Below are positions 46,620-56,890 of a stretch of DNA of 64,000 nt, piece by piece. Under the pieces are notes generated by a model. It did not search any database, was not told where the DNA came from, and was given only the letters and a program-made list of their open reading frames with translations. The position numbers and the translations under genes are program-made. This stretch comes from Nectonema munidae. Lineage: Eukaryota; Nematomorpha; Nectonematoida; Nectonematidae. How positions within the stretch are numbered: position 1 is the stretch's first letter; each line of letters opens with the position of its first letter. Location: positions 186,001 through 250,000 of the forward strand of contig JAUIRK010000884.1 in the NCBI GenBank assembly GCA_030549495.1, given 5' to 3'.

Positions 46620-47525
46620 CTTTAGAAAACTTGCGCTATTGTTACGAGAGATTTTCCATAGAAGATCTTTTGGCTTTTGATTGCCTGTATCACATTGGAG
46701 CTTCTAAAGAACAGATATAAAGTTTCTATTCTCGAATAGAAATGGGGACACATTTTTGAAAGCCCCAACCAGTGGAGGTATGTTTTTGCAGGTAAATAGA
46801 TTCGATATCAATAGAAATAGAACTCCCTTAGACAAACTAGCTCCCATACGAAATTTACTTAATGAATTTTTCAATAACTGTCACAAATACTTCTGTCAGT
46901 ATATAACTATAGATGAGCAGCTAGTAAAATATAGAGGATCTTCCATAACCCTTTGAGGACCAGAATCTTGAAGAAGAATAATCGTCTGCTTTTTTTCCGA
47001 TCATTTTTGTATGTTTTAATCTTGGTACACCAGTGAAATCCTCAAAGGGATAAAGGTGGTTGTTTCTTCCAAACCAGACCACTATGGGATGAAAGTTTAC
47101 CATTGTGTAGATTCAAGAATTTTTTTTGTATTTGCTAGTGACGTTTATTTAGGTGGTTTGAACGACAAAGACTATTTCAAGTCATTCAATATAGTAAAAA
47201 GATTAGTGGCCGTTTCCAAAATACCGAAAGATTGTGGAATTTATGTGGACAGGTTTTTTTATGTCCCATGGTTTATGTGTTTGGGCTAAAAGTGAGTCGC
47301 TTACAATTTGTGGTACTGTTCGTGCAAGTTGGAGGTTTATTCCTATTTTAGTACGTCTTAATCATTTGAAGGGTTTGAGATTTCTCTATACAGATTATAC
47401 CTCACTAAGTATCTACATCACAGAGAAACCTTCGAAAAAACTTCAAAACGATCTTTGTTTCAGCACCCCACAAAAATTCAAACAATTCGTGAAAAAATGA
47501 AAGCTGAAACTATTTTAGATTATAA
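46620..47525 (+). pseudogene. piggyBac transposase, interrupted by a MITE
   Basis: The plus strand encodes DKLAPIRNLLNEFFNNCHKY then ITIDEQLVKYRG (46823-46935), the piggyBac DDE-domain block with its catalytic Asp. After the MITE it continues SSKPDHYGMKVYHCVDSRIF and YLGGLNDKDYFKSFNIVKRL (47068-47210), IYVDRFFYVP (about 47240-47268) and a degraded C-terminus ending near 47525. The N-terminal half before about 46640 is not recognisable. One frame change lies near 47260. Without the MITE the frame would run across 46948/47054. No TTAA-flanked outer ends were found. Confidence 0.82.
46949..47049. mobile_element. piggyBac-type MITE inserted in a piggyBac transposase
   Basis: The 101-bp insert is bounded by CCCTTTGAGGACCAG and the inverse of CCCTTTGAGGATTTC. 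It is flanked by ATAA on both sides (46945-46948 and 47050-47053), a one-base variant of the canonical TTAA. It carries the AATAATCGTCTGC motif shared with the other piggyBac-type MITEs in this window. Confidence 0.85.
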
Positions 47526-47578
47526 TAAATAAAAGGCAAGACATTTTCAATAAAATATCCAGAGATTATAACAAATAT

Positions 47579-48792
47579 AAACTGGACACTTTATTGCTGA
47601 TTTTGCTGACTAGTTTCGGAGTAAAAACTCCTTTTTCAAAGCAAATATATAAATGCTAAAATAGTGAAAACGAGATGTAACGCGAATGAAGATGTTTGGG
47701 ATAAACAATCTTTGTGTTGAGGAGGTGATGATGTCGAGGATAAGCAATCTTTGCATGGAGATACCAAAGGCAATACATTCTACATACATGCATATATAAC
47801 TAGATTAGAGCAATATAACAAAGGAGGAAGTGTATGTATAGTAACACAAGATTATTATATAACACACGCGCGTAAAATAAAAACAATAAGAAAACACACA
47901 TAAGGTATAGAAGTATAAGATAAATGGCATACCGCATACATATATATATCATGCTTATTCCCCCTATTAGTCGCCTGTTACGACACGCAGGTGATACGCT
48001 AACAATATTCTTAACCCGGTGCCAGACGGGGTAAAACCAATCACACTCACATGCATATATAAAATAAAATATATAATCACAATTTAAATATATATATAGA
48101 CAGAAATTTTTGGCTTCTTTGATTCTATAAAATATTTCTCTTTTGAAACCCTATCAACATAACCATTAGTTTTACATAATAATTCAAGGATGATTGTTTT
48201 TATGCTTATTATTATAATGTTTTCCCAAAGGTTTAGTTATGTCGAATTTCTGGGCGTCTTTAAAATGTTCACGTGTTCTTATAAATAACGGTCTTTTACT
48301 TTCACCTATATATTTATCGCTACATTTCAAACAGTTTATAAGATAAACACAATCACTTATATTACAACTAGGTGATATGCAAGCACAAGTGGAAGATTCC
48401 ACACCCCCCCCCCTCACTTTACACCCCCCCCCCCTCACTGGTGATACAAATTGATTTTTTTTAAATAAAACTTGTATTAAAATTTAATTTGAACTTTTAA
48501 ATTTCAATCATACGTTTTTTAGTTCGTGTTTCGCATACTTCAACTTTAAAAAAATACTTTTTAGGCTGTCATTTTAGGTATATATTTTCTTCATACCCCC
48601 CCCCCCCCCTCCCACTGAAAATTCTTTCATCCGCCACTGCTTGTCAGTAACCCTAACATCAATATCGTCACGCTGTTTCAAATCTTCTATAGCTAAAACT
48701 AGATTAATAGTTTTCTAGATTAATAGTTCGTTTAATATTCTTACATAAATAACTAGTCAGCAAAACCAGCAATGAAGTGTCCAGTTTTTACA
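47579..48792 (-). mobile_element. Penelope-like retroelement fossil
   Basis: On the minus strand, 48400-48184 encodes a GIY-YIG-type endonuclease block (CVYLINCLKCSDKYIGESKR, then TREHF and HYNNKH), characteristic of the C-terminus of Penelope-like elements. A sequence at 47579-47618 (AAACTGGACACTTTATTGCT and on) recurs inverted at 48752-48792, the kind of terminal arrangement this family shows. The reverse transcriptase part is missing. C-rich runs and what look like pieces of a hAT MITE (48400-48645) lie between the endonuclease and the far repeat. It is broken and old. Confidence 0.7.
48400..48645. mobile_element. Possible hAT MITE with poly-C tracts
   Basis: The right end inverted reads CAGTGGCGGATGAAAG, the same type as the MITE ends at 52.1 and 53.3 kb. 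Two adjacent TTACACCCCCCCCCC(C)CTCACT units lie at 48405-48440 and a longer C-run at 48596-48610. The left boundary is unclear. Confidence 0.45.
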
Positions 48793-49739
48793 ATTTTTTA
48801 TATTTTTATAATTATTTCACCTCAATGGGCATATCTGTCAAAGATTTTGTTTCCATCCAGAGATTATAGCGCTTATAAAGCATGCAGAAGATGGCCAATG
48901 GCAATCTTTACTAATTTTTGGAAATAGCAGTTAATAATAGCTGGGTCATATTTAAAACAAATAGGCCGAATATGTACCCTGATGTTAGAAGGGGAGGGAG
49001 AAAGTGTTTCATCAGAAGTTTAGCTCTGCCTCTCACCGAAAAATCGATGCAACTCAGATGTGATAATTCTTAAACTAGAATTGTCACTAGAAATCTTCTC
49101 ATTTTTATGGATTCAACAAGTCTCGTCACGTGGAAGAGTCTACTCTTTTATTAATAACTGTAAACCGAGGAAAAGAGGAACACAAAAATGTAAAAGCTGA
49201 CAAAGATCTATGTTTATAGATGGCGTTAATAAATATTAAAATTGCTTTTTTCGTATATTTTTTTGTTGGAATGAAAAATAGACTCTCCCTTGAAATTTTA
49301 ATTGATAAATATTAAATTTACGAGATATTTATACATATGTCGCATATTTATTTGTTAAAATTAAGTTCAAAGTTTCCTTTGACGTAAAACTTCCATCTCC
49401 GTACTGCGAGGGTTAGCTTTTGTGTATTTACTTTTACTTTTAGAAAAGGTAAACTTAGCAGGTTAGCATAATGATCATTAAGTGAGCATCTATATTAAAA
49501 GTATTAATATTATTTAATTGATTTGTAATCAATTAAAGTTTTAGATTTGGATAATCGAGTTGGCTTTGAGATAGTTGGAAGTAATCCATCAGTTAGTATG
49601 AAACAGAGAAGGTTAAAAGATTGTTTGTTTGTGTGAATGTTCAAAATATTTATATTAAGTCTCCAGCGATAAAAAAATATATATTTTTAACCAGATTAAA
49701 GTAGTCTTTAAGTGTTAAAAGAAATTGAGGAATCAAAGT
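48793..49739. other. Unassigned AT-rich DNA
   Basis: I see no gene, RNA or element end that I can support. Confidence 0.4.
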
Positions 49740-50460
49740 ATTAGGTGGCCTATAAACAGAATAGAGAAACAACTCCAGAGTGTGTAAATTTAGCGAAAAG
49801 AAAATCACCTGACGATTCAGTGTATTCTGTATCAGTACTATAAATTAATTGAAATAAACTCTTATAAAAAACTAAAAGCTCCTCCTCTAGCCTCTTTTTT
49901 TCTTTGAAAAGACACTTATAGCCATCTAGTCTGAAACTTATATAATTACTTGAGTTCCAGATTTCAGTAAAACTATAAAGTCTAGAAGAAAGCAAATTGA
50001 AAAAACACAAAAAAATTGAGAAATTTGCGAATAGGCTTCTGATATTCAAATACATGTTCCATAAGGTCCCAGAAACAATTATTTTGCGAGATATAGGTAA
50101 TTCATCATCATATAAATATTTTGTTTTATTAAATTTGGAAATTACATTAAAATCATGTTTCATTTGTTTCAATTAGTTGCATTATAAAAGGATTATACTG
50201 AACTATTTTAGTATTTAGATTCATTTTCATGTGTATTGATGTTATAAATAGTATTAAACTTTACATAATCGAGACTATTTTTCCTTATTGGACACTTTAA
50301 ATCAAAAACATTTTGGTCGCCACCATTGTTATTTTTTGACTTAAAATAACAATATTTTAAAGTTCAAGAAAAATCACATAAATTAGATTTATGTTTACCA
50401 CTGCAAAATTTACAAAGCGGGGAAGGAATATTCTTACGAGATGAAGAGTTGTGTTCAAAC
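49740..50460 (-). pseudogene. LINE fragment: zinc knuckle and endonuclease part
   Basis: The minus strand encodes CKFCSGKHKSNLC (about 50425-50385), a CCHC-type zinc knuckle. In another frame (50172-49750) it encodes a 140-codon open stretch with LWNMYLNIRSLFANFSIFLC, LYSFTEIWNSS and ISFRLDGYKCLFKEKKR. The order NIRSL...TEIW...GY is that of apurinic-like endonucleases in Jockey/CR1-type LINEs (normally LNIRSL...TETWL...GY). Glu of the TE(T/I)W motif is kept. The reverse transcriptase is absent here, so it is a broken 5' piece. It could belong to the same family as the plus-strand LINE at 52-54 kb. Confidence 0.68.
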
Positions 50461-50544
50461 TTGCAACATATTGAACATTAAATTGAAAAGGTTGAGTAAA
50501 TCTTTAATTTAAAACAAAATACAAGCAATAATATTTCGGCCACT

Positions 50545-50615
50545 ATGACCTTCTTCAGATATATTATATGAATATAGATGTTTTTACGTCATATAATATA
50601 TCTGAAGAAGGTCAT
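50545..50615. repeat. Perfect 27-bp inverted repeat with 17-nt loop
   Basis: Arms 50545-50571 and 50589-50615 are exact reverse complements, starting ATGACCTTCTTCAGATATAT. The preceding text AATATTTCGGCCACTATGACC resembles the GAAGAAGG...GGCCGAAATATT sequence common at the 3' side of retroelement coding regions. The hairpin is therefore probably made of two such ends joined head to head. Confidence 0.85.
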
Positions 50616-51394
50616 AAATAGATTTTGACTGTGAAAAAGAAGTTCCTCTTTTACAAATGAAAAATATTTTAATCTATAGCTTACCATCTAGGATTACAAT
50701 TATCATTTAACTTATATGGATAGGAAATCTAAAAATTTAGAATAGGTCAGATTTATCAAAAATTGCACAGATGCCAATATGTGAGAATTTAGTCACTATC
50801 AAGATATTTTTTTTAATTAATTGAATTTGTCCATCTTTTTCCTTTTGCTTCAAAGAGAGAATCTTTTAGATGAAGGACGTGAACAACTTTTTGTAATTGA
50901 ATAATGGACATCACGAATGATTCATCAGAAAAAACCTTTGAACTGATTTTGGTTGACAAATATTCAGGCCTGATAATAAAATACACGATACTGAAATAAA
51001 AAAAAGATTAAGATCAGGAAGAAGATTCTTTAATCAGAATGATTTGAGAGAGGGAAAAATCTGATCAATATAAATCCTTAAAAAAGTTTTTTCAAACAGA
51101 CATTGAAGAAAATAAATTTGTAATGAAAAAAGAGCTACTAAGAAAGGATAATCTTGGAATGAATAGCAAAATTACATACTGTAAATTATAGAAGATATGA
51201 CGTAGAGACTACGAGCCGATAACGAATTTATAGATAAAAAAATTAAGGTCCTATCGAGATACTTAATTTACTGACAAATGAAATATTTTGAGTGAATTAA
51301 ACACCTAAAATTGGTTTATTAAATAAATTAAGAAAATAATTATTAGATAAAAACTGCAAGTAGAATTTATTTTGAAGTTTATATATTTGTCATT
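50616..51394. other. Unassigned DNA next to the satellite array
   Basis: It contains a diverged partner (50680-50900) of the 44.14-44.45 kb sequence, including ATAATGGACATCAC at about 50900, which is also seen in the satellite unit. No gene. Confidence 0.35.
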
Positions 51395-51961
51395 GATTTA
51401 CAGGTTTAATCGATTTTTTTAATAGTTTTATTGATTTCATAAAAAAATGAACATTAGCATTAAATTCTAGATACTTAAAAATGGGTATATATGTATAAAA
51501 AACTTTTAAATAAGAATAACAATTTTAATTTTGACATGAGCTGTGATATTTAAATTATTTTTGTTAGGTTTGACAGATTTTCATAAAAAACTAATATCAC
51601 CAGTAAACACAGCGTACTTGAAAATGGGTATATGTGTGTAAAAAAGTTTATAAAATTATTCGGATAAAATGTTTTTTTTGAGATGATCTGTCATATATAA
51701 ATCAATTTTATGATAGGTTTTATTGATTTTCATAAAAAAATGAATATCACCGCTGAATTCATCATGTCGAAAATGTCTATATATGTGTAAAAAACTTTAT
51801 AATTATTTAAATAAAAGTATCTTTTTGAGATGAGCTGTCACATTTAAATCATTTTTTTGACAGGTTTGATTGATTTTCATAAAAAATGAATATCATCACT
51901 TAATTCAGCATACTTGAAAATAGGTATATATTTGTAAAAACTTTATATAATTATTTAGATT
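51395..51961. repeat. Satellite array, ~148-bp unit, left block
   Basis: About four diverged copies, with the landmark CATAAAAAA(A)TGAA or its equivalent near 51438, 51584, 51733 and 51877 (spacing 144-149). Each unit runs GAGATGAGCTGTCA, TTTTTTGACAGGTTTGATTG, ATTTTCATAAAAAA, ATCACCACTGAATTCAGCAT, GAAAATGGGTATATATGTG, AAAAAACTTTATATAATTAT. It is very AT-rich. Confidence 0.88.
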
Positions 51962-52108
51962 CTATTCACGTGGATGAATTTTCTAATTACTTTTTCAGTT
52001 CTTTCAATTATAATGATGAAGTTTTTTCATACGATAAATATAAAAAGTCCTAACTTATTTCATTTTATTTAAAATTTGTATTAACAAAATATTAATTGCT
52101 TTCAACGT

Positions 52109-52765
52109 CAGGGGCGGATCTAGAAATTGGCTTTAGGGGGGGGGAGGATTTTACTAAACATAGAACTCAAGTTTGAAGCATATATAAATTTAAGCTTTAT
52201 CAAAATTTTTAAGCTCTTTTTATTTTATTTTGGGTAATAGTTTAATAAATAGCAAAAAAAACTTTTTATCATAAAACTTAGAGTATCATAATAATATATC
52301 AAAAAATTTTAAGTTTATCATAAGAAAGTAAAAAGATTAAGAACAAAGAGGATGAAGGAGCCTCATCCGTCTAGGACACTTTTTAGCATGCATACAAATA
52401 ATGGTGTCAATATCCAATCGAATATCTCGGTGAACAAAAAGAAGAATGAGAGCATTAAAACGATCCTCATTCATTGAACTGCGAAGTGAATTGATGTGGC
52501 AAAACTTGATGTGTTTAAATGATAAATTTAAAAAAAAATTGGATAATATAAAAGTAAAAGTGTCACACTTAACTACGATTAAAACATAAAAACTTTTTAA
52601 GGCTTCTCACTTTAGAGAAAGATTGAATCTAAAAACGAGTTGCAGAAATCATCATAATATTTGAATTCTACGAAAAGAATTAGAACAAGAAAAATTTTCA
52701 AACAATTGGCAATGCAATTATAGGGGGAGGCGTACTCTGATTTCGCCCCTTTAAATCCGCCAGTG
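52109..52765. mobile_element. hAT MITE nested in the LINE
   Basis: It begins CAGGGGCGGATCTAGAAATT, followed closely by a G-run, and ends with the inverse of CACTGGCGGATTTAAAGGGG. About 657 bp, non-coding. The flanks do not show a clean 8-bp duplication. Confidence 0.65.
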
Positions 52766-53096
52766 AAAATGAAGACCACAATTCAGCTGGCCATGATGAT
52801 ATATCTAACAAAATAGGTAAAATTGCCGTTCCCTTTATTTTGAATAATCTACTTCACCTATTCGATAAAATTTACTAAGATGAGACATACCCAGAAACAT
52901 TAAAATTAACAAACATAATACCTATATGTATATAAATCTGGCAACAAACCTGAACCTAGTAATTATCGTCCGATATCAATTCAACCATATTTCGGCAAAC
53001 TCTTTGAAAAAATGATATTCACTAGGATGAACATTTTTATTTCTAAATATAATTTATTGAATAGTAATCAATTCGGTTTCAGATCCAGTGCATCCG

Positions 53097-53330
53097 CACT
53101 AAACTAGAACTCAAATTTCAAGCATATAAATTTAATGATAGGGTTTTAAAAAAATCCTTATAGATATAAGTTAATAACTCTGTATATGATTAATAGTTTA
53201 ACCATAGCATTATGTATTAAATGAAAGTCAAAGACATTTTGCAAATGTTTTTTAAATTTTTGTAACAGGTCTCATTTAATTTTAGGGGCGGGGGCGTACG
53301 TCTGCTCCACCCCCTCTAAATCCGCCTATG
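53097..53330. mobile_element. Truncated copy of the same hAT MITE family
   Basis: ACTAAACTAGAACTCAAATT (53097) matches ACTAAACATAGAACTCAAGT (52152) in the intact relative. The right end inverted reads CATAGGCGGATTTAGAGGGG. It interrupts the LINE reverse transcriptase just after the NQFGFR block. Confidence 0.6.
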
Positions 53331-54188
53331 AACTAATTATGAATAAGGATCACGCTAAGAGTCAAATGTGGGTTAATTTTGTTTCACGCCTTCTTTCAAT
53401 CAAAAATGAGTTATTGTACCTTAATTTGGGCTTGAAATAGCATCACATCTAATAAATGACAGTCCTTACAAAATAGAGCTGTCAAATTCGTTGAAAGTGA
53501 ACAACCCGATGTCATAAGAAAAAGATATGGATTTCTTACGATCGAGCAACTTAATGGCATGACACTTTCTACTTTTATATACAAAAATCTATTTCCCCCA
53601 TCTTATTTTTCAAAATATTTTATCATTTTATATATAATGATAATATTTTTGTGAAGCACTGCCCAAATGCTCATATACGTAAAAGCTTTCTCGCTAAAGC
53701 CTTTATTAATATTTGGAATTGTTTACCTTTGCGCATAAGATATTTACAAAATATAAAATCCTTCAAAAAAAACTTAAAACACACTTATGTGAATTAGATT
53801 AGCTGATCAATTTCCGTATGATATATATCACATGCTGGAATGATTTATTGATTTTCGTTTGTTCCTATTATTTTTTGGTGGTTTCGCTTTTCTTTTTTTG
53901 TTTAGATCCAATCCAGTCACGCATTCTTCATTTCATCTCAGTCCTACGCTGAAACGTTACTCAAATTCTCGCTTTTGTCATTTCATGCTGCTCTTTACTT
54001 TTCCATTAATATTTTTTATTTATTTCATTTTTTCAATTGTTCATCACTTTCAATCGCTTAACTTTGTAAAAATTGTATACTTAATTTATTATCCTCATTT
54101 TAACAAATTTATAGCTCATAAAGTTTAAGGATTTATTATATTAAAGAAAGCATATTGTTTTGTTCTTGTTTCAAATAATAAATACCTA

Positions 54189-54313
54189 CCTAAAAAAAGT
54201 TTCTTTTTTGAGATGAGCTGTCATATGTAAATCACTTTTTTGACAGGTTTGATTGATTTTCATAAGAAATGAATATCACCACTGAATTCAGCATGCTTGA
54301 AAATGGGTATATA
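54189..54313. repeat. Satellite array, middle block
   Basis: Most of one unit (GTTTCTTTTTTGAGATGAGC ... GAATTCAGCATGCTTGAAAA) between the LINE and the DDE transposon. Confidence 0.85.
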
Positions 54314-56582
54314 TTAGAGATATAACTTTTTTTAGCCTGAAAACCTGTAGTGTTTTCCGATGAATAATTTTGTTAGAAACTAAAAAATGCCAATTTTAGC
54401 GTAAAATGTTCAAAAAACCTGGCGCGCACGGGTAAAAAACTAATTAAATAGTAAGGTGACTAACAAATAACTAAAGGTACACAAAAATATAAACAAAAAT
54501 TCGAATTTATTGATTCAAAACTATATTAAAAACGTATGAAAAGCTAAAAAGCATTAGTAGCTAAAAATTTGGATGTTAGATATTTATCAAAGCGTGAGTT
54601 TTTCACTATTTCTTCCATTTTTTAACCCCACGTTCGGCAAAGATGTTTGTTCTATGAATGTCAATTAATGAATTTTCAGAACTGAAAAATTTCAGGGAAG
54701 TGGATATGGCCTTCGTACAATTTTGTTCAACTATAGCTTGTTCTATTTTACCATAAGTCGAAACTTCAAATTTTTGGTCAGAAAACCAAAAGTCACAGCA
54801 AGAAAATGAAATAAAACAACAAATTTTTTCGAGCTCTTCTCTCTTTTCAGCGATTAAAAAATAAGCCATTACGGCATACAAGCCTGGTGAATTCCATCTG
54901 GTGTTGTGGAGAGATGCCAGTTTTTTCCAGCTTATTTTGGGCCATTTGCAGTTTCTTTATGGAACTTGAATGCCTCGCAGAATTCGAACAAAAACTTGAA
55001 ATCATCCCTCCAGACAGTATTTTTGGAAGTTCCATAATGATAACAATCAAAAATATAATTTGATTTCAAGAATTCATAATTTTGAACTAGTATATCAACG
55101 AAGAAATAATTCAAGTGAGGACTTTTGGTCGAACCGCCAAAGCTTGAATCCATGATTTGTCTCAAAACCAAGTCCAAAACATGGTGTTGACATGGAATAA
55201 ATTGTTGCTTGTCGTATCCCTTCTCATTCATCATTCTCTGAAACCTAACAACAATCCCATTTTCACGACCGGTATTCACTGTTGTTGAATCGCATATAAT
55301 CATTTTAATACTTTGCCAAGCGTCAAAATCATCCATAAGTTTTGCCAACTTCTTCAAAAATAGCTTTAGAAGAACAATAGAGCAAGTTAGTATTGCAAAA
55401 TTGTTTCTCTTTTGTCTATTTTGAAGACACACCACTTGATACTCTTTCTTTTTAATACTTTTCCCATCAAAATGTAAATAAAACACTTCCGATTTCAAAA
55501 CTTCCATAAGCTTTTCTTTAACACTTTCAGATTGTTTAATAACATTTTTCCACACCCCAACCTGACTCGGACTTTCAATATCAATTTCATCAAGTTTCAG
55601 AGAACTAAATACAACTGAAGCGTTTCTGGTAGACAAACAATGCTGTGTTACAAGATTAGCGGCGGATTTCGTTGAGTTATACTTTTTCTTTGTTTCATTC
55701 TTTTCATCCGGGACAAATTCATCATCATTTTCAATTTCAGTGAGACTAGAACTTTCAGAACCAGAGTTTGATTCAGCCGGAACACACGAAGATGTCGATT
55801 CAGTATAAGACAATCTCGAAACTTTAACGCGCTTCAAAGGATGTATTTTATCTTACTGTGATGCTTGCCTCAGATCTTGTTGAATAACCTACTCTACCCG
55901 CTGTTGCAATCTGGGTGTGATAAAGGGCTTTATCCTCTGAACTCAGCCAAAAACCGTCAGCTTTAGTCATATCAAACAAATTTTTATCTCCTCCTCCAAT
56001 TTTTCTGTCTTTCTTTTTGTACTTTTCATACAAATCAATAACTTTTCCAACTTTCAACACCACTTGCTGATTCGAAATTTTTGGAAAGTTCAACTCATTC
56101 CATTGTTGACTTAATTCTTCTGCTAAAATTTTGATCCTTGCTTTCTTACTCTTCTGGCTCTCGAACAAGTTTAAATACCTTCCAATGATTTGTTTATTGG
56201 TTGGCATTTTACAGAAACCAGATAAACATGTAATTACAAGAGGAATTTCTGGCCTTCTCTTGACACAATTTTTATTACTCATTTAATTGAAATAAATTGT
56301 TTTAATCTGAAAAAAAACATTCAAATTTTATGAAATAGATTAAAAATATGATTATGAAGAGAGAAAAAAACATTACGTGAAAGAAAAAAAGACAAAAACG
56401 AATGAATCAATATAATTAAATAAGAGAAGTAATGAATGAATATTCAAACAGCGATGCGCGCCACCTTTTTGGCGCTAAAATGATCAAAAATTACATTTTT
56501 ATGAACCAAATGGAAAGTTTCATCATATGGTGTGACAGAGTTTTTGATTTAGAAAAAAAAGTCAAAAAGTTATATTCCTAGT
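54314..56582 (-). mobile_element. DNA transposon with uncharacterised DDE-like transposase, in the satellite
   Basis: The element, about 2.27 kb long, splits a satellite unit: GAAAATGGGTATATA on the left and TATATATGTGTAAAAAAC on the right. Ends are similar inverted sequences (TAGAGATATAACTTTTT and the inverse of TAGGAATATAACTTTTT). The target duplication is masked by the TATATA context. It contains one transposase on the minus strand (56282-54606). The element is younger than the satellite expansion. Confidence 0.75.
54606..56282 (-). pseudogene. Uncharacterised DDE-like transposase, lightly broken
   Basis: On the minus strand, 56282-55848 gives 144 residues starting MSNKNCVKRRPEIPLVITCL, with a helical Lys-rich part. 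55837-54932 gives 301 residues in a frame shifted by one: a Ser/Glu-rich acidic segment, then SEVFYLHFDGKSIKKKEYQV, MIICDSTTVNTGRENGI, FIPCQHHVLDLVLRQIMD and an aromatic-rich part. Further frames carry on to 54606. The D-STTVNTG and CQHH blocks echo DTTASNTG in the element at 24-26 kb, so the two seem to be members of one broad superfamily. Asp in the FDGKS block and in ICDST are the best candidates for catalytic acids. Two or three frame changes break it. Confidence 0.6.
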
Positions 56583-56890
56583 ATATATATGTGTAAAAAA
56601 CTATATATAATTATTTAGATAAAAGGTTTCTCTTTTGAGATGAGCTGTCATATGTAAATCACTTTTTTTACAGATTTGATTGATTTTCATAAAAGAATAT
56701 CACCACTGATTTCAGCATATTTGTTAATGGGCATATATGTGTAAAAAACTTTATATAATTACTTAGATAAAAATTTCTTTTTTGAGATGAGCTGTCATAT
56801 GTAAAACAATTTTTTGAAAGGTTTGATTGATTTTGATAAAAAGTGGATTTAACCACTGAATTCAGCATTGTTGCAATATATATGTAAAAT
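56583..56890. repeat. Satellite array, right block
   Basis: About two units with landmarks near 56690 and 56838 (spacing 148) directly after the DDE transposon. The last unit decays near 56880. Confidence 0.85.

Larger units (their letters stand above)
51962..54188 (+). mobile_element. 5'-truncated LINE inserted in the satellite array
   Basis: Plus-strand reverse transcriptase text includes SGNKPEPSNYRPISIQPYFG, KLFEKMIFTRMN and LLNSNQFGFRS (about 52939-53095), the SNYRPIS...NQFGFR blocks of Jockey/CR1-type LINEs. Upstream fragments (HVDEFSNYFFSSFNYND, about 51971; SAGHDDISNKIGKIA, about 52783) are typical of the pre-RT region. A C-terminal-like part (LQNRAVKFV near 53467) and an AT-rich 3' end with AATAATAAATACCTACC follow. 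The satellite unit breaks after TTATTTAGAT at 51961 and resumes with AAAAAAAGTTTC at about 54189, so the LINE entered the array. Two hAT MITEs and stops disrupt it. Confidence 0.75.

Noticed and set aside
50545-50615. Bacterial-style terminator hairpin
   Set aside because: Eukaryotic context, no adjoining gene end and no T-run; the arms derive from a retroelement motif.
51395-56890. CRISPR-like array
   Set aside because: The units are about 148 bp, contiguous, diverged and without unique spacers, and the genome is eukaryotic; this is a satellite.
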